A stretch of 13,476 nucleotides of DNA, taken from assembly GCA_020025135.1 (NCBI GenBank), contig JAHHSQ010000035.1:1-13476 (forward strand), given 5' to 3'. Source of the DNA: Pectinatus sp. (GTDB lineage Bacteria; Bacillota; Negativicutes; Selenomonadales; Selenomonadaceae). Shown piece after piece: positions 1 to 8,103 of the stretch (the stretch's first letter is position 1; every line of letters starts with the position of its first letter). The notes beneath the pieces are model-generated. The model was given only the letters and a program-made list of their open reading frames with translations, was not told the origin of the DNA and did not search any database. A program made the translations under genes and the position numbers.

Positions 1-25
1 GATTTTAATTTATACGTAAAAATGT

Positions 26-54
26 TTGCATTTGTCAAAAGTATTATATATGTA
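26..54 (+). promoter_or_regulatory. possible sigma-A promoter for the helicase gene
   Basis: A TTGCAT at 26-31 and a TATGTA at 49-54 are separated by 17 bases, in a very AT-rich leader (1-70) in front of the helicase start. Neither hexamer is close to consensus, and other pairings, such as TTGTCA at 32-37 with TAAATA at 53-58, are possible. The call rests on position and spacing only. Nothing else recognisable was seen in bases 1-68. Confidence 0.22.
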
Positions 55-68
55 AATATCGTTTATTT

Positions 69-74
69 AGGTGA
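69..74 (+). promoter_or_regulatory. ribosome binding site deciding the helicase start
   Basis: AGGTGA lies 8 bases before the ATG at 83. The upstream in-frame candidates, GTG at 71 and ATG at 74, overlap this motif and have no Shine-Dalgarno sequence of their own, so the ATG at 83 is preferred. Confidence 0.55.
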
Positions 75-82
75 TGGATATT

Positions 83-3000
83 ATGGATAATAATCAACAA
101 GATATTAGTATTGAAAAGGCAACATCGTTATTTAAATACATTGAAGAATTACATAAGTTGCGAAAAAACGACATTGTAGATATCGATAAATATGAATGGT
201 TATTGAAGTGCGCTGATTTACCTAAAAAAGAAGATAAAATAAGATTGTTTTACCAAGATAGAGTAAAAGATGACAGTTTAAATGAAGATATAGACGAGGA
301 AGCAATACTACTATCTGTGCAAAAGGAAGAATATACGGCTTGCCCTTTGCCTCCTAAGATATTAGATGGTTGGTTATCTGCAGATTGGAATAATTATAAA
401 GAAATGGACATTTGCTTTTCTAGAAGAAATATTGTTATTAAAGATAAGGTTTCTGGCAGACAAGAAGAAAAGGAAGTCAGTTTTGAAGAAGAGCGAGCAA
501 GGGTAACTGCATATAATACCTGGATTTTGAAAAGAAATAAATGGGCGGCAAAGCAGAAAAAAATTGCGCAAAATAATGAATGGTTTATTAAATTGTATAG
601 GGCTTATTTTGATTTGCAGCGCAATGGTGAAATAAAGGAAATGGTGGTGGCTAATGGCATTTTTTGTCATAAGGATGGTACTTTGAAACATCCTATTTTA
701 CTTCGAAAGGTTTGTCTAGAATTTGATGCCGAACAAAATATTATATTGATTCGTGATACGGAGGCAATTTCAGAACTTTATTCAGATGGGTTAAAGCAGA
801 TAAATGGTCTTAATTTGCAAGAGATACCAGCTTTAAGGCGAGAGGTTGCAGAAAAAGAATATCACCCTTTAGATAGAAATGAAACACTAGATTTTTTTAA
901 GGTATTTATAAGAAAGCTAACATCAAAAGGACAGTATGTAGATACAGCTGTATTAGATGGATGGGAAAATAAATGCGATTGTTTGATATATAATGAGCCG
1001 TATTTTTTTATCAGAAAAAGGCCTGATGGGACGGTTGGTGCTATTGAAAAAATTCTAGAATCTGTGCAAGAAAAAGGAATTATTCCTAAAACTATATTGG
1101 ACCTTACTCAAGGGGGAATTATCGCTCCTCCGCTGGCTGAAAGAAAATTTTCGATTGATAAGCAGTTGGCGATGGTTGGCGGCGAAAGTGAAGATATTTT
1201 GCTTAGTAAAGAAGCAAATCGAGAACAGTTGGAAATCGCTCAACGCATTGAAAAATACAGTGCAGTATTGGTGCAAGGTCCACCAGGTACAGGAAAAACA
1301 CATACTATTGCCAATCTTTTGGGACATTTTATTTCTCAGGGAAAGAGTATCCTTGTCACTAGCCAAACGACAAAAGCATTGACCGTTTTGAAGGACAAAA
1401 TTGTTCCTGGTTTACAGAGTTTATGTGTATCTTTATTGGATGATTCTAATAAGGATATGCAAAAATCAGTAGCTGGAATTACTGATTTTATGTCTGAGCA
1501 TTCAGCTAGTGAGTTGAAAAAGGAAATAGAAGTTTTAGGGAGAAAGAGACAAGATATTATCGCTCAGCTTAGTGAAGTACGTAAAAAAATTTTTATGAGT
1601 TTGCAACAAGAATGTCAATCTATTACATATCAGGGAGAAAGTTTTACTCCAACTGAAGCGGCTAAATTTGTATCTAGCCAGAGGGGAAAATTAGATTACA
1701 TTCCTGGGAAAGTTATAGCTGATTCTGTATTGCCATTGACATTTAATGAATTGGCAGAACTGTATCAGAGTAATAGTATTATAACTGAAGAGGATGTTTT
1801 GGAATTAAATTGTATTTTACCAGCGCCAACAGAACTTTGGACGTTGGATAAATTTTCTGAAATATGTAATGACTTAAATGAATTGCAAGAATATATTAAA
1901 TCCGTAAACTCGCAGGAAAAATTGAAAATTAAGGCTAAAGATAAACGAATATATTGTCATAATTATCAGGGAAAAGAATTTTCTTTTGATTATCCAGCGG
2001 TGGAAGCTTTACAGAATTTAAAAAAATATTGTCAGAGTTATGTGGAGTTAACTCCTTGGCAGCAAAGTATAATTTTGGATGTACAAGCTGGTGGTGGTTA
2101 TAAAAAACGATGGGAAAATTTTGTTGCACAGATTAATAAAACAAAAGAATTGGGAGCTGAGTTTGCTGATAAATCAATAGGAGAAGATATTGAGATTGCC
2201 GAGGACGTACCAAAAGAATGGTTATTGACATCGTTAAAAGAAGCAAGAAATTATTTTGATAATAATGATACATTACCGATGTTTTTTTCTTTCCTACATA
2301 AAGATTGTAGTAAAGCCCTAAAATCTGTTCAGATATCTGGGCATTTTATTAAATCTAAACGGGAATGTGAATTGGCAATTATCTATATTGAATTGTCAAA
2401 TTCTAGATGGCGTTGTAATAATTTTTGGGAAGAATTATTAGTACCACATAAAGTTCCCGCTTTCATTGATTTTGGTTCTGAACCAGAGCGACATATAGAA
2501 CAATATTTATGCGCGATTAGTCGCTCTTTGCACTGGACAGAAGTAGAATATCCAGTATTTATACGGTTATTGAATATGACTAACTTTCCAGAAACTGATA
2601 TTTGTGGGATTAGTATGTTGGATTCTGGGCAGGTAATTTTGGAAAAGCGCTTGCAAGCGATGCGTGTGGATATCCCCTTATATTGTAATGTATGCGAAGC
2701 TATCTTAAAAATAGATGAATATAAAGCACGACTGCATGCATTAGAGAAATTGATTTATAGAGAGAATCGTGTCAATAGCAATATCATGCAGAAATTATAC
2801 CAAGCAGTTAATAGTCAAGATGTGAAATTATACGGTGAAGGCATTAGAAAATTGACTACTGTATATGATAAATATAATCTCTTACATCGGCGCAATGAGT
2901 ATTTAAAACGATTAAGCCCATATGCACCTGATTGGGTTAAGGCTATTCAAGACCGAGTTGGGATTCATGGTCGAGATGTTGTACCAACTGATATTATGGA

Positions 3001-5218
3001 TGCATGGAAGTGGAAACAATTATCATTGTTATTAGACGAGATAAATTCTACACCTTTGAGTGATTATCAAATAAAAAGTAAGAAATTGAGTGTAGATTAC
3101 CGTCAAATCACTGCTAAGTATGCAGAAAAATTGGGTTGGTATTGGGTGTTATCTAGGGTTGAGACTGACTTATCTTTACAGCAAGCTTTACAAGGATGGC
3201 GTATAGTAGTAGGAAAAATTGGGAAGGGAACTGGTAAAAGAGCGCCAAAATTTAGAGCAGAAGCTAGAGAATTGATGAAAAAATGTCAGAAAGCGGTTCC
3301 CGCTTGGATAATGCCTATACATAAGGCACTAGAAAATCTTAATCCAGCAGAAAATATTTTTGACATTGTTATTTTAGATGAAGCTAGTCAGGCCGATATT
3401 TCTTCGCTGGCTATACTTTATATGGGTAAAAAGGTTATTATTGTTGGTGACGATAAACAAGTAAGTCCAATAGGAGTTGGCGTAGACAATGATAAAATGG
3501 ATGAAATTAGGAAAATGTATTTGGCTAAAGATATTCCTAACGATATAATTTATGATGCGCAGACCTCTATTTATGATTTAGCGATGACGACATATCATCC
3601 GTTGATGTTAAAGGAACATTTTAGATGTGTTCCCGAGATAATAAGTTATAGTAATTGGTTATCTTATGAAGGGAAGATTTTACCTCTGCGCTCGGCTAGT
3701 AGCAGTAATTTGTTACCGGCTGTTGTCAATTATCGCGTGACTGCCGGAAGTCGTGATGTTAGTAGAAAAATTAATATTGAAGAGGCAAAAGCGATTGTTG
3801 CCTTAATGCAAGCGTGCATTGAGCAACCCGAATACGCTGGAAAAACATTTGGCGTAATTTCTCTTTTGGGTAGTGAACAGGCTAGATATATTGAAAATTT
3901 GATAAGTAATAAAATAAAGGCAGTAGATATAGAAAAAAGAGAAATTTTGTGTGGCGATTCTTCTAATTTTCAAGGTGATGAACGGGATGTAATTTTCCTC
4001 AGCTTAGTAGATAGTCCGAAAAAACCAGATGAACCTTTGCATTTACTGGGGTATGGATTTCAGGATAAGTATAGAAAACGGTATAATGTGGCAGTTAGCC
4101 GAGCCAGGGACCAATTGTGGGTAGTACACTCATTAGATAATAATGTAAATTTAAAACCTGGAGATATCAGAAAAGGCCTTATCGAATTTGCTATGAACCC
4201 TAGTGAATTAGAGATGCAAAGAAATACCGTATCAGCTTTAGCCGATTCTGAATTTGAAGTTCAAGTGGCGATGCAGTTGAAATCTCGCGGGTATCATATT
4301 ATACAACAATGGAAAGTGGGTGCGTATCGCATCGATATGGTAGCACTATGTGGAGATACAAAAGTGGCCATTGAATGTGATGGCGATAGATATCACAGCT
4401 CTCCAGAACAGGTTCGTAATGATATGGAAAGACAAACTATTTTGGAACGTTTGGGATGGAATTTTATTCGCATTCGTGGGAGCGAATATTTTAGAAATCC
4501 AAATGTAACTATAAACCGAGTGATTAATGATTTACAAACGCGTGGCATTTATCCAGAAAATGAACAAAAGGTAAAACAACAAGATAGTAGCACGACGTTG
4601 TTGGCACGTGTCAAACAACGGGCAGCTATGATATTAGCTGGTAAAGAAAAAAAGCTAAATAATGATACTATTTCTTTACAATCCGCGAATAACGACACTA
4701 GTTACTTAGGAAAGTTGTCGGCTAAAGATGATGATTATGCTATAAAACAAACTCCGTTAGTAGCTGAACCAATTAAATTCCACAGACAAGTGAATACGGA
4801 TGTAGGAATAGTTGCTGAAGATAGAAGTAAAGGTAATTTGTTAACTTCACAGAAAAAAACATTTATCAAAAATGACAATAATATTAAACAAATGTCTTTA
4901 GGTATTGAACCGATTATTTACCAAATGCCAATAAATACAGATGTAGAAATGGTGGCTGAGGATAGTGGAAAATATGATATTTCATCTTTAGAAGAAAGAA
5001 AATGTCCGGCAGATTTGCCACAAGCTATCAAATTGTTGAAAAAAGAAAATTATACCGTCATCGAGAGTACTACTGGAAAAGTGGTTTGGTTGCCCGTTGA
5101 CAAAGCAATGGAACTGTATATTAAGCAACTTTTAGGCCCGAATTTTACTGTTAAGTGGTCTAAAAGAGGAATAAAACAAACAAATAATAAATCGTTTTTA
5201 TCGATAAGGAGAAAATGA
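83..5218 (+). CDS. large SF1 (Upf1/DNA2-like) helicase fused to a C-terminal Vsr/DUF559-like nuclease domain
   Basis: This 1711-residue protein probably unwinds or translocates on nucleic acid using ATP and cuts it with a fused nuclease. Visible helicase motifs are Walker A GPPGTGKT (399-406), Walker B LDEAS around D1099-E1100, motif III GDDKQ (1122-1126), HFRC (1179-1182), motif V QGDE (1297-1300) and motif VI VAVSRAR (1336-1342). About 690 residues, rich in predicted helix, lie between Walker A and B, as in COG1112-type giant helicases. Residues about 1400-1510 resemble a Vsr/DUF559 PD-(D/E)XK fold, with D1418, E1431, D1433 and H1438. A linker with a duplicated 47-residue unit (about 1554-1640) and a roughly 70-residue tail follow. 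The N-terminal 390 residues resemble leaders of other giant helicases, but I cannot assign them a function. All core motifs are intact, so it is probably active. Comparable helicase-nuclease fusions occur in phage defence; that role is inferred here. Confidence 0.9.
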   Translation: MDNNQQDISIEKATSLFKYIEELHKLRKNDIVDIDKYEWLLKCADLPKKEDKIRLFYQDRVKDDSLNEDIDEEAILLSVQKEEYTACPLPPKILDGWLSADWNNYKEMDICFSRRNIVIKDKVSGRQEEKEVSFEEERARVTAYNTWILKRNKWAAKQKKIAQNNEWFIKLYRAYFDLQRNGEIKEMVVANGIFCHKDGTLKHPILLRKVCLEFDAEQNIILIRDTEAISELYSDGLKQINGLNLQEIPALRREVAEKEYHPLDRNETLDFFKVFIRKLTSKGQYVDTAVLDGWENKCDCLIYNEPYFFIRKRPDGTVGAIEKILESVQEKGIIPKTILDLTQGGIIAPPLAERKFSIDKQLAMVGGESEDILLSKEANREQLEIAQRIEKYSAVLVQGPPGTGKTHTIANLLGHFISQGKSILVTSQTTKALTVLKDKIVPGLQSLCVSLLDDSNKDMQKSVAGITDFMSEHSASELKKEIEVLGRKRQDIIAQLSEVRKKIFMSLQQECQSITYQGESFTPTEAAKFVSSQRGKLDYIPGKVIADSVLPLTFNELAELYQSNSIITEEDVLELNCILPAPTELWTLDKFSEICNDLNELQEYIKSVNSQEKLKIKAKDKRIYCHNYQGKEFSFDYPAVEALQNLKKYCQSYVELTPWQQSIILDVQAGGGYKKRWENFVAQINKTKELGAEFADKSIGEDIEIAEDVPKEWLLTSLKEARNYFDNNDTLPMFFSFLHKDCSKALKSVQISGHFIKSKRECELAIIYIELSNSRWRCNNFWEELLVPHKVPAFIDFGSEPERHIEQYLCAISRSLHWTEVEYPVFIRLLNMTNFPETDICGISMLDSGQVILEKRLQAMRVDIPLYCNVCEAILKIDEYKARLHALEKLIYRENRVNSNIMQKLYQAVNSQDVKLYGEGIRKLTTVYDKYNLLHRRNEYLKRLSPYAPDWVKAIQDRVGIHGRDVVPTDIMDAWKWKQLSLLLDEINSTPLSDYQIKSKKLSVDYRQITAKYAEKLGWYWVLSRVETDLSLQQALQGWRIVVGKIGKGTGKRAPKFRAEARELMKKCQKAVPAWIMPIHKALENLNPAENIFDIVILDEASQADISSLAILYMGKKVIIVGDDKQVSPIGVGVDNDKMDEIRKMYLAKDIPNDIIYDAQTSIYDLAMTTYHPLMLKEHFRCVPEIISYSNWLSYEGKILPLRSASSSNLLPAVVNYRVTAGSRDVSRKINIEEAKAIVALMQACIEQPEYAGKTFGVISLLGSEQARYIENLISNKIKAVDIEKREILCGDSSNFQGDERDVIFLSLVDSPKKPDEPLHLLGYGFQDKYRKRYNVAVSRARDQLWVVHSLDNNVNLKPGDIRKGLIEFAMNPSELEMQRNTVSALADSEFEVQVAMQLKSRGYHIIQQWKVGAYRIDMVALCGDTKVAIECDGDRYHSSPEQVRNDMERQTILERLGWNFIRIRGSEYFRNPNVTINRVINDLQTRGIYPENEQKVKQQDSSTTLLARVKQRAAMILAGKEKKLNNDTISLQSANNDTSYLGKLSAKDDDYAIKQTPLVAEPIKFHRQVNTDVGIVAEDRSKGNLLTSQKKTFIKNDNNIKQMSLGIEPIIYQMPINTDVEMVAEDSGKYDISSLEERKCPADLPQAIKLLKKENYTVIESTTGKVVWLPVDKAMELYIKQLLGPNFTVKWSKRGIKQTNNKSFLSIRRK
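4742..5002 (+). repeat. imperfect 141-bp tandem duplication inside the helicase-nuclease linker
   Basis: Two in-frame copies begin at 4742 and 4883, exactly 141 bases (47 codons) apart. Shared residues include IKQ, EPI, NTDV and VAED in the same order and spacing, so the match can be seen at both protein and DNA level. The copies have diverged at many positions, which means the duplication is not recent. It lies between the nuclease domain and the C-terminal tail and probably forms a flexible or adaptor segment. The right end of copy two is approximate. Confidence 0.75.
5206..5211 (+). promoter_or_regulatory. ribosome binding site deciding the ydbC-like start
   Basis: AAGGAG ends 3 bases before the ATG at 5215, which is too close, and 9 bases before the in-frame ATG at 5221, which is normal spacing. 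The site lies inside the last codons of the helicase gene, pointing to translational coupling. Confidence 0.7.
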
Positions 5219-5220
5219 TT

Positions 5221-5469
5221 ATGGCTAAAGAAAACAAGGATTTTAAATTTGAAATTGCCAATGAATTGGGAATCATTTCGGAAGGTTCTAAGGGCTGGAA
5301 TTTAGAATTTAATCAAGTAATGTGGAATGGTAGAGACCCTAAATATGACATCAGGACTTGGTCTCCAGACCATGCAAAGATGACAAAAGGGATAACGCTT
5401 AATGAAACTGAATTGAGAAGATTGAAAGAGTTGATTGATAGAGAAGTGGCTCTTTTAGATGAAGAATAA
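5221..5469 (+). CDS. ydbC: YdbC/PC4-family single-strand DNA-binding protein
   Basis: This 82-residue soluble protein matches the bacterial YdbC branch of the PC4 transcriptional-coactivator fold, known from Lactococcus YdbC as a small single-strand DNA/RNA binder. Recognisable elements are the FEI start strand, GWNLEFNQVMWN, PKYDIRTWSPDH and KGITLNETE, followed by a C-terminal helix. Length matches the family. The start at 5221 is favoured by RBS spacing; the ATG at 5215, two codons earlier, overlaps the helicase stop as ATGA. It follows the helicase-nuclease gene immediately and a hairpin terminator ends the unit, so both are probably on one mRNA. A single-strand binder beside a helicase suggests a shared substrate, but YdbC genes also occur alone, so a functional link is only inferred. 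Confidence 0.88.
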   Translation: MAKENKDFKFEIANELGIISEGSKGWNLEFNQVMWNGRDPKYDIRTWSPDHAKMTKGITLNETELRRLKELIDREVALLDEE

Positions 5470-5493
5470 TAGATAGATAATATTATTATAAAT

Positions 5494-5536
5494 AAGGAAA
5501 AGGCAGGTACTCTTAGAGAGTATCTGTCTTTTCCTT
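5494..5536. terminator. strong hairpin terminator between ydbC and the DUF389 gene
   Basis: A 19-bp stem (5494-5512 with 5518-5536, two G-T wobbles) closes a 5-base loop, TTAGA. The stem begins AAGGAAAAG and ends CTTTTCCTT, so each strand has T-rich sequence at and after the 3' arm, although the tracts are interrupted. The two flanking genes converge here, so it probably stops transcription in both directions. The rest of the 119-base gap holds nothing else clear. Confidence 0.8.
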
Positions 5537-5588
5537 TATTATATGTTTTTAGCAAAAGTATGCACTTTTTAAAGAAATTGTTTGGCAA

Positions 5589-6980
5589 TTAAAAAACTCC
5601 GTTGCCCAAAATAACATCAGTAGCTGCTTGGTCATTCTTTTCTATGGTCAGCACTACTGGCAATTTACATTCTTCCTTTATCCATGCTTTGATTTTTTGC
5701 GCATCGCGTTGCGAAATTTCTTGTTTAACATAGACGATAGTCATAAAGGCCTGCATTTTTATTTCTCCCTTGGCATTGGCAGTGGCGATGGAAGCTCCTT
5801 CGACTTTTACCACCTGCGGAAAGATGATGGGTAATTTTTTATTTAAGGCAGCAATAATTTTTTGGTCCTCGCTAAAGCGATAATAAGCGGGATAATAGTT
5901 GATACTGAGGTCTTTGTATTTCTTTAATTCATTGCGATTAGCCGAGTCCATGCCTTGCAATTTGTTTTCAATGAGGGATTGAATGTCCTGTTTATTTAAG
6001 CTAGCACTGTAATCATTTTGAATAATGTTTAGGTGTAAATTTTTTAATTTAGGATATTGTTTTAGTTCACTTGTCAAATTTGTTTTTTCCCGTTGGTCTA
6101 AATTACGTCCAATAGCGACAACATCAAGCGTTTTTTTCTTTTCGTTGATGGAGTAGGAAACAACTTGCAGATTAGAAAAATTCCAGTTTTTGCGAATATA
6201 TGTTTCGGCTTCGGTGTGAGCTAGGTTGTTATTGACACTATTATAGGCAAAGTAGAGACTGGGTAGAATAATAATGATACTGATGGCGATTAAATAGAGC
6301 TTTTGACGACGTAACCCTTGTACAGACGGATATTTTTTGATGGGAATATGAATTAATTTGAGAACGATGAAGGTTGATAGGCAGATAAAAAAACCGTTGA
6401 TGAAAAAGAGGTATAGCGCACCAAAGAAATACTGCCAGGAACCAACTGCTAATCCGTAACCAGCTGTACAGAGAGGGGGCATTAATGCGGTGGCGATAGC
6501 GACACCAGGGATGACATTGCTTTTTTCAATGCGTGTGATGCCAATGACCCCTGCTAGTCCGCCAAAAAAGGCGATAAGCACGTCCCAGGTATTTGGAGAA
6601 GTGCGCGACAAAAGTTCGGAAGAAGCGGAGGTGATAGGTGATAATTTAAAATAAATGGTGGAGGCTAGGACGGAGATAAACACCTGAAAGAGCAATTTTA
6701 GAATGGAGCTACGCACATAAGCGGTGTTATAAGAAGCTAAGCCGTAACCGATGGCCATAATTACGCCCATAAGCGGAGAGATGAGCATGGCACCGATAAT
6801 TACGGCGGTACTGTTCATGTTTAGACCGATAGAAGCGATGAAGATAGCAAGAATGAGGATGGACATATTCGTGCCCTTTATCATACTGCCACTATTGATT
6901 CTATCGATAATTTCGTGCATGGGAGCGCGGTCTGAGTGTAAATCAAAAAAGTCAGCGACAATTTCTCGTAATTTGGTCAT
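5589..6980 (-). CDS. DUF389 family (TIGR00341-like) integral membrane protein
   Basis: A 463-residue inner-membrane protein of the poorly characterised DUF389 family; substrate and reaction are unknown. About seven hydrophobic segments can be seen near residues 38-53, 57-80, 92-111, 133-149, 158-178, 183-207 and 228-246. The family's conserved membrane core is clear, for example NSTAVIIGAMLISPLMG at 56-72 and the VIPGVAIATALMPPLCTAGYG stretch at 157-177. Residues about 250-463 form a soluble C-terminal half with two alternating alpha/beta stretches (near 255-325 and 375-450) that look alike in layout and may be related modules. The start is supported by AAGGAAGG 6 to 7 bases upstream (complement of 6987-6995). 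It stands alone, transcribed away from the EamA gene and towards the ydbC terminator. Confidence 0.88.
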   Translation of the reverse strand: MTKLREIVADFFDLHSDRAPMHEIIDRINSGSMIKGTNMSILILAIFIASIGLNMNSTAVIIGAMLISPLMGVIMAIGYGLASYNTAYVRSSILKLLFQVFISVLASTIYFKLSPITSASSELLSRTSPNTWDVLIAFFGGLAGVIGITRIEKSNVIPGVAIATALMPPLCTAGYGLAVGSWQYFFGALYLFFINGFFICLSTFIVLKLIHIPIKKYPSVQGLRRQKLYLIAISIIIILPSLYFAYNSVNNNLAHTEAETYIRKNWNFSNLQVVSYSINEKKKTLDVVAIGRNLDQREKTNLTSELKQYPKLKNLHLNIIQNDYSASLNKQDIQSLIENKLQGMDSANRNELKKYKDLSINYYPAYYRFSEDQKIIAALNKKLPIIFPQVVKVEGASIATANAKGEIKMQAFMTIVYVKQEISQRDAQKIKAWIKEECKLPVVLTIEKNDQAATDVILGNGVF

Positions 6981-7039
6981 TTCGAATCCTTCCTTTATAT
7001 TTAAAAATGGTGAAAAGGCCCGTAAAATGGGATTAAATT

Positions 7040-7067
7040 TTGTATTTTTATTAATAAATGGTAAAAT
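7040..7067 (+). promoter_or_regulatory. possible promoter for the EamA transporter gene
   Basis: TTGTAT at 7040-7045 and TAAAAT at 7062-7067 are spaced by 16 bases. A perfect TATAAT overlaps at 7067-7072 but lacks a good -35 at the proper distance. The site sits in the divergent gap between the DUF389 and EamA genes. Confidence 0.4.
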
Positions 7068-7094
7068 ATAATAATAACTATAATAATGAATAAT

Positions 7095-7100
7095 GTGAGG
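7095..7100 (+). promoter_or_regulatory. weak ribosome binding site for the EamA gene
   Basis: GTGAGG lies 12 bases before the ATG at 7113, which is rather far. The earlier in-frame ATG at 7086 has only AT-rich sequence before it and lies close to the likely transcription start, so 7113 is preferred without certainty. Confidence 0.4.
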
Positions 7101-7112
7101 TTGGTTCAGAAA

Positions 7113-7991
7113 ATGAGTACACGAGTGAAAGGCTTTTTATTGATTATCATTGGAGCTTCATTATGGGGGGCGATGGGAGTATCAATCCAATATCTCTTGG
7201 ACTATCGCAGTTTTGACCCCGCTTGGATTGCCTCTACTCGTTTAGATATAGCGGGGGCTATTATTCTGCTTTTCGATAAAATATACAATAAAGCAGATAT
7301 TTTTGCCATTTGGAATAAACGCGATATTAAGGATTTACTCATCTTTAGCACCATCGGCGTCATTGGTACTCAATATTGCTATATTTTAACCATATCTTAT
7401 AGTAATGCGCCGACTGCTACTATCTTACAGTATCTCATGCCAATCTTCATTTTATTTTATGTGCTGGTGAAGGAACAGCGTGGGCCACGTTTCAAGGAAG
7501 TTTTGTGTATTAGTTTAGCCATTATTGGCACCTTCATTTTGATTACAAAAGGTTCATTTGACAGTTTGAAAATAGCCCCGCAAGCACTCTTTTGGGGCCT
7601 TATTTCAGCAGTCAGTGAAGCTGTATATACAGTTCAACCCAAGCGCATGTTAAAGGAATATTCCACCTCATATGTTATCGGTTGGGGCATGATTATTGGC
7701 GGAATATGTATGGCCTTTATTCGTTCGCCGTTTTATTTTACTGGTACAGTGGATACAGAAGCTGTTTTGGCGATGTTATTTACCATTTTTTTTGGTACGA
7801 TTGGGGCATATTGGTGCTATATTGAAAGTACCAAATATCTCGCTTCTACCGAAGTAGCCACAATGGCTTCGATAGAGCCCTTATCCTCTGTCGTGTTATC
7901 TATCTTTCTCATGCATATTTCTTTTGGTCCGATTGAAATGTTTGGTAGTTTTCTCATCGTTTGCACTATTTTAATTTTGGCACGTAAATAA
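7113..7991 (+). CDS. EamA/DMT-family membrane transporter
   Basis: A 292-residue inner-membrane permease of the drug/metabolite transporter superfamily; the substrate (metabolite, amino acid or drug export) cannot be told from sequence. It shows the usual ten hydrophobic helices arranged as two EamA repeats. The first repeat begins GFLLIIIGASLWGAMGVSIQ right after the start and runs through APTATILQYLMPIF. The second begins near ALFWGLISAVSEAVYTVQPKR and ends with ASTEVATMASIEPLSSVVLS and a final helix. Both repeats keep the family's Pro-containing helix (YLMPIF and SIEPLSSV). An earlier in-frame ATG at 7086 would add nine residues that look untypical. It is a single gene, divergent from DUF389, followed by an insertion-sequence remnant. 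Confidence 0.88.
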   Translation: MSTRVKGFLLIIIGASLWGAMGVSIQYLLDYRSFDPAWIASTRLDIAGAIILLFDKIYNKADIFAIWNKRDIKDLLIFSTIGVIGTQYCYILTISYSNAPTATILQYLMPIFILFYVLVKEQRGPRFKEVLCISLAIIGTFILITKGSFDSLKIAPQALFWGLISAVSEAVYTVQPKRMLKEYSTSYVIGWGMIIGGICMAFIRSPFYFTGTVDTEAVLAMLFTIFFGTIGAYWCYIESTKYLASTEVATMASIEPLSSVVLSIFLMHISFGPIEMFGSFLIVCTILILARK

Positions 7992-8015
7992 AAAACCGTC
8001 TTTTACAGCAAAATT

Positions 8016-8055
8016 AGGCTTTCATCTCACGAATAAATTCGTGGGATGAAAGCCT
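8016..8055. repeat. long hairpin: probable IS200/IS605 end structure or EamA terminator
   Basis: The arms 8016-8033 and 8038-8055 pair over 18 bp with one T-G wobble and a TAAA loop. The right arm is followed by TTTAGTAG, a poor T-tract for a terminator. Its place 25 bases after the EamA stop allows a terminator role, while its place about 50 bases before a tnpA remnant fits the terminal or leader hairpin of IS200/IS605 elements. The two roles are not exclusive. Confidence 0.7.
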
Positions 8056-8059
8056 TTAG

Positions 8060-8082
8060 TAGATAATATTGATAATTATCTA
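8060..8082. repeat. second short hairpin in the IS remnant leader
   Basis: TAGATAAT (8060-8067) and ATTATCTA (8075-8082) form an 8-bp perfect stem around a 7-base loop. It stands between the long hairpin and the tnpA start, where IS200/IS605 elements often carry structured leader sequence. AT-rich composition makes chance a fair alternative. Confidence 0.4.
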
Positions 8083-8103
8083 TTGAAGATATAAAATACG
8101 GAT

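Noticed and set aside
71..82. GTG at 71 or ATG at 74 as the helicase start
   Set aside because: Both overlap the only Shine-Dalgarno-like motif; the ATG at 83 has it at proper spacing.
4742..5002. CRISPR-like repeat
   Set aside because: Only two diverged copies, both in frame within a coding region, without spacers.
6751..7071. A 106-residue plus-strand frame over the start of the DUF389 gene
   Set aside because: It is antisense to conserved membrane helices, which explains its hydrophobic look.
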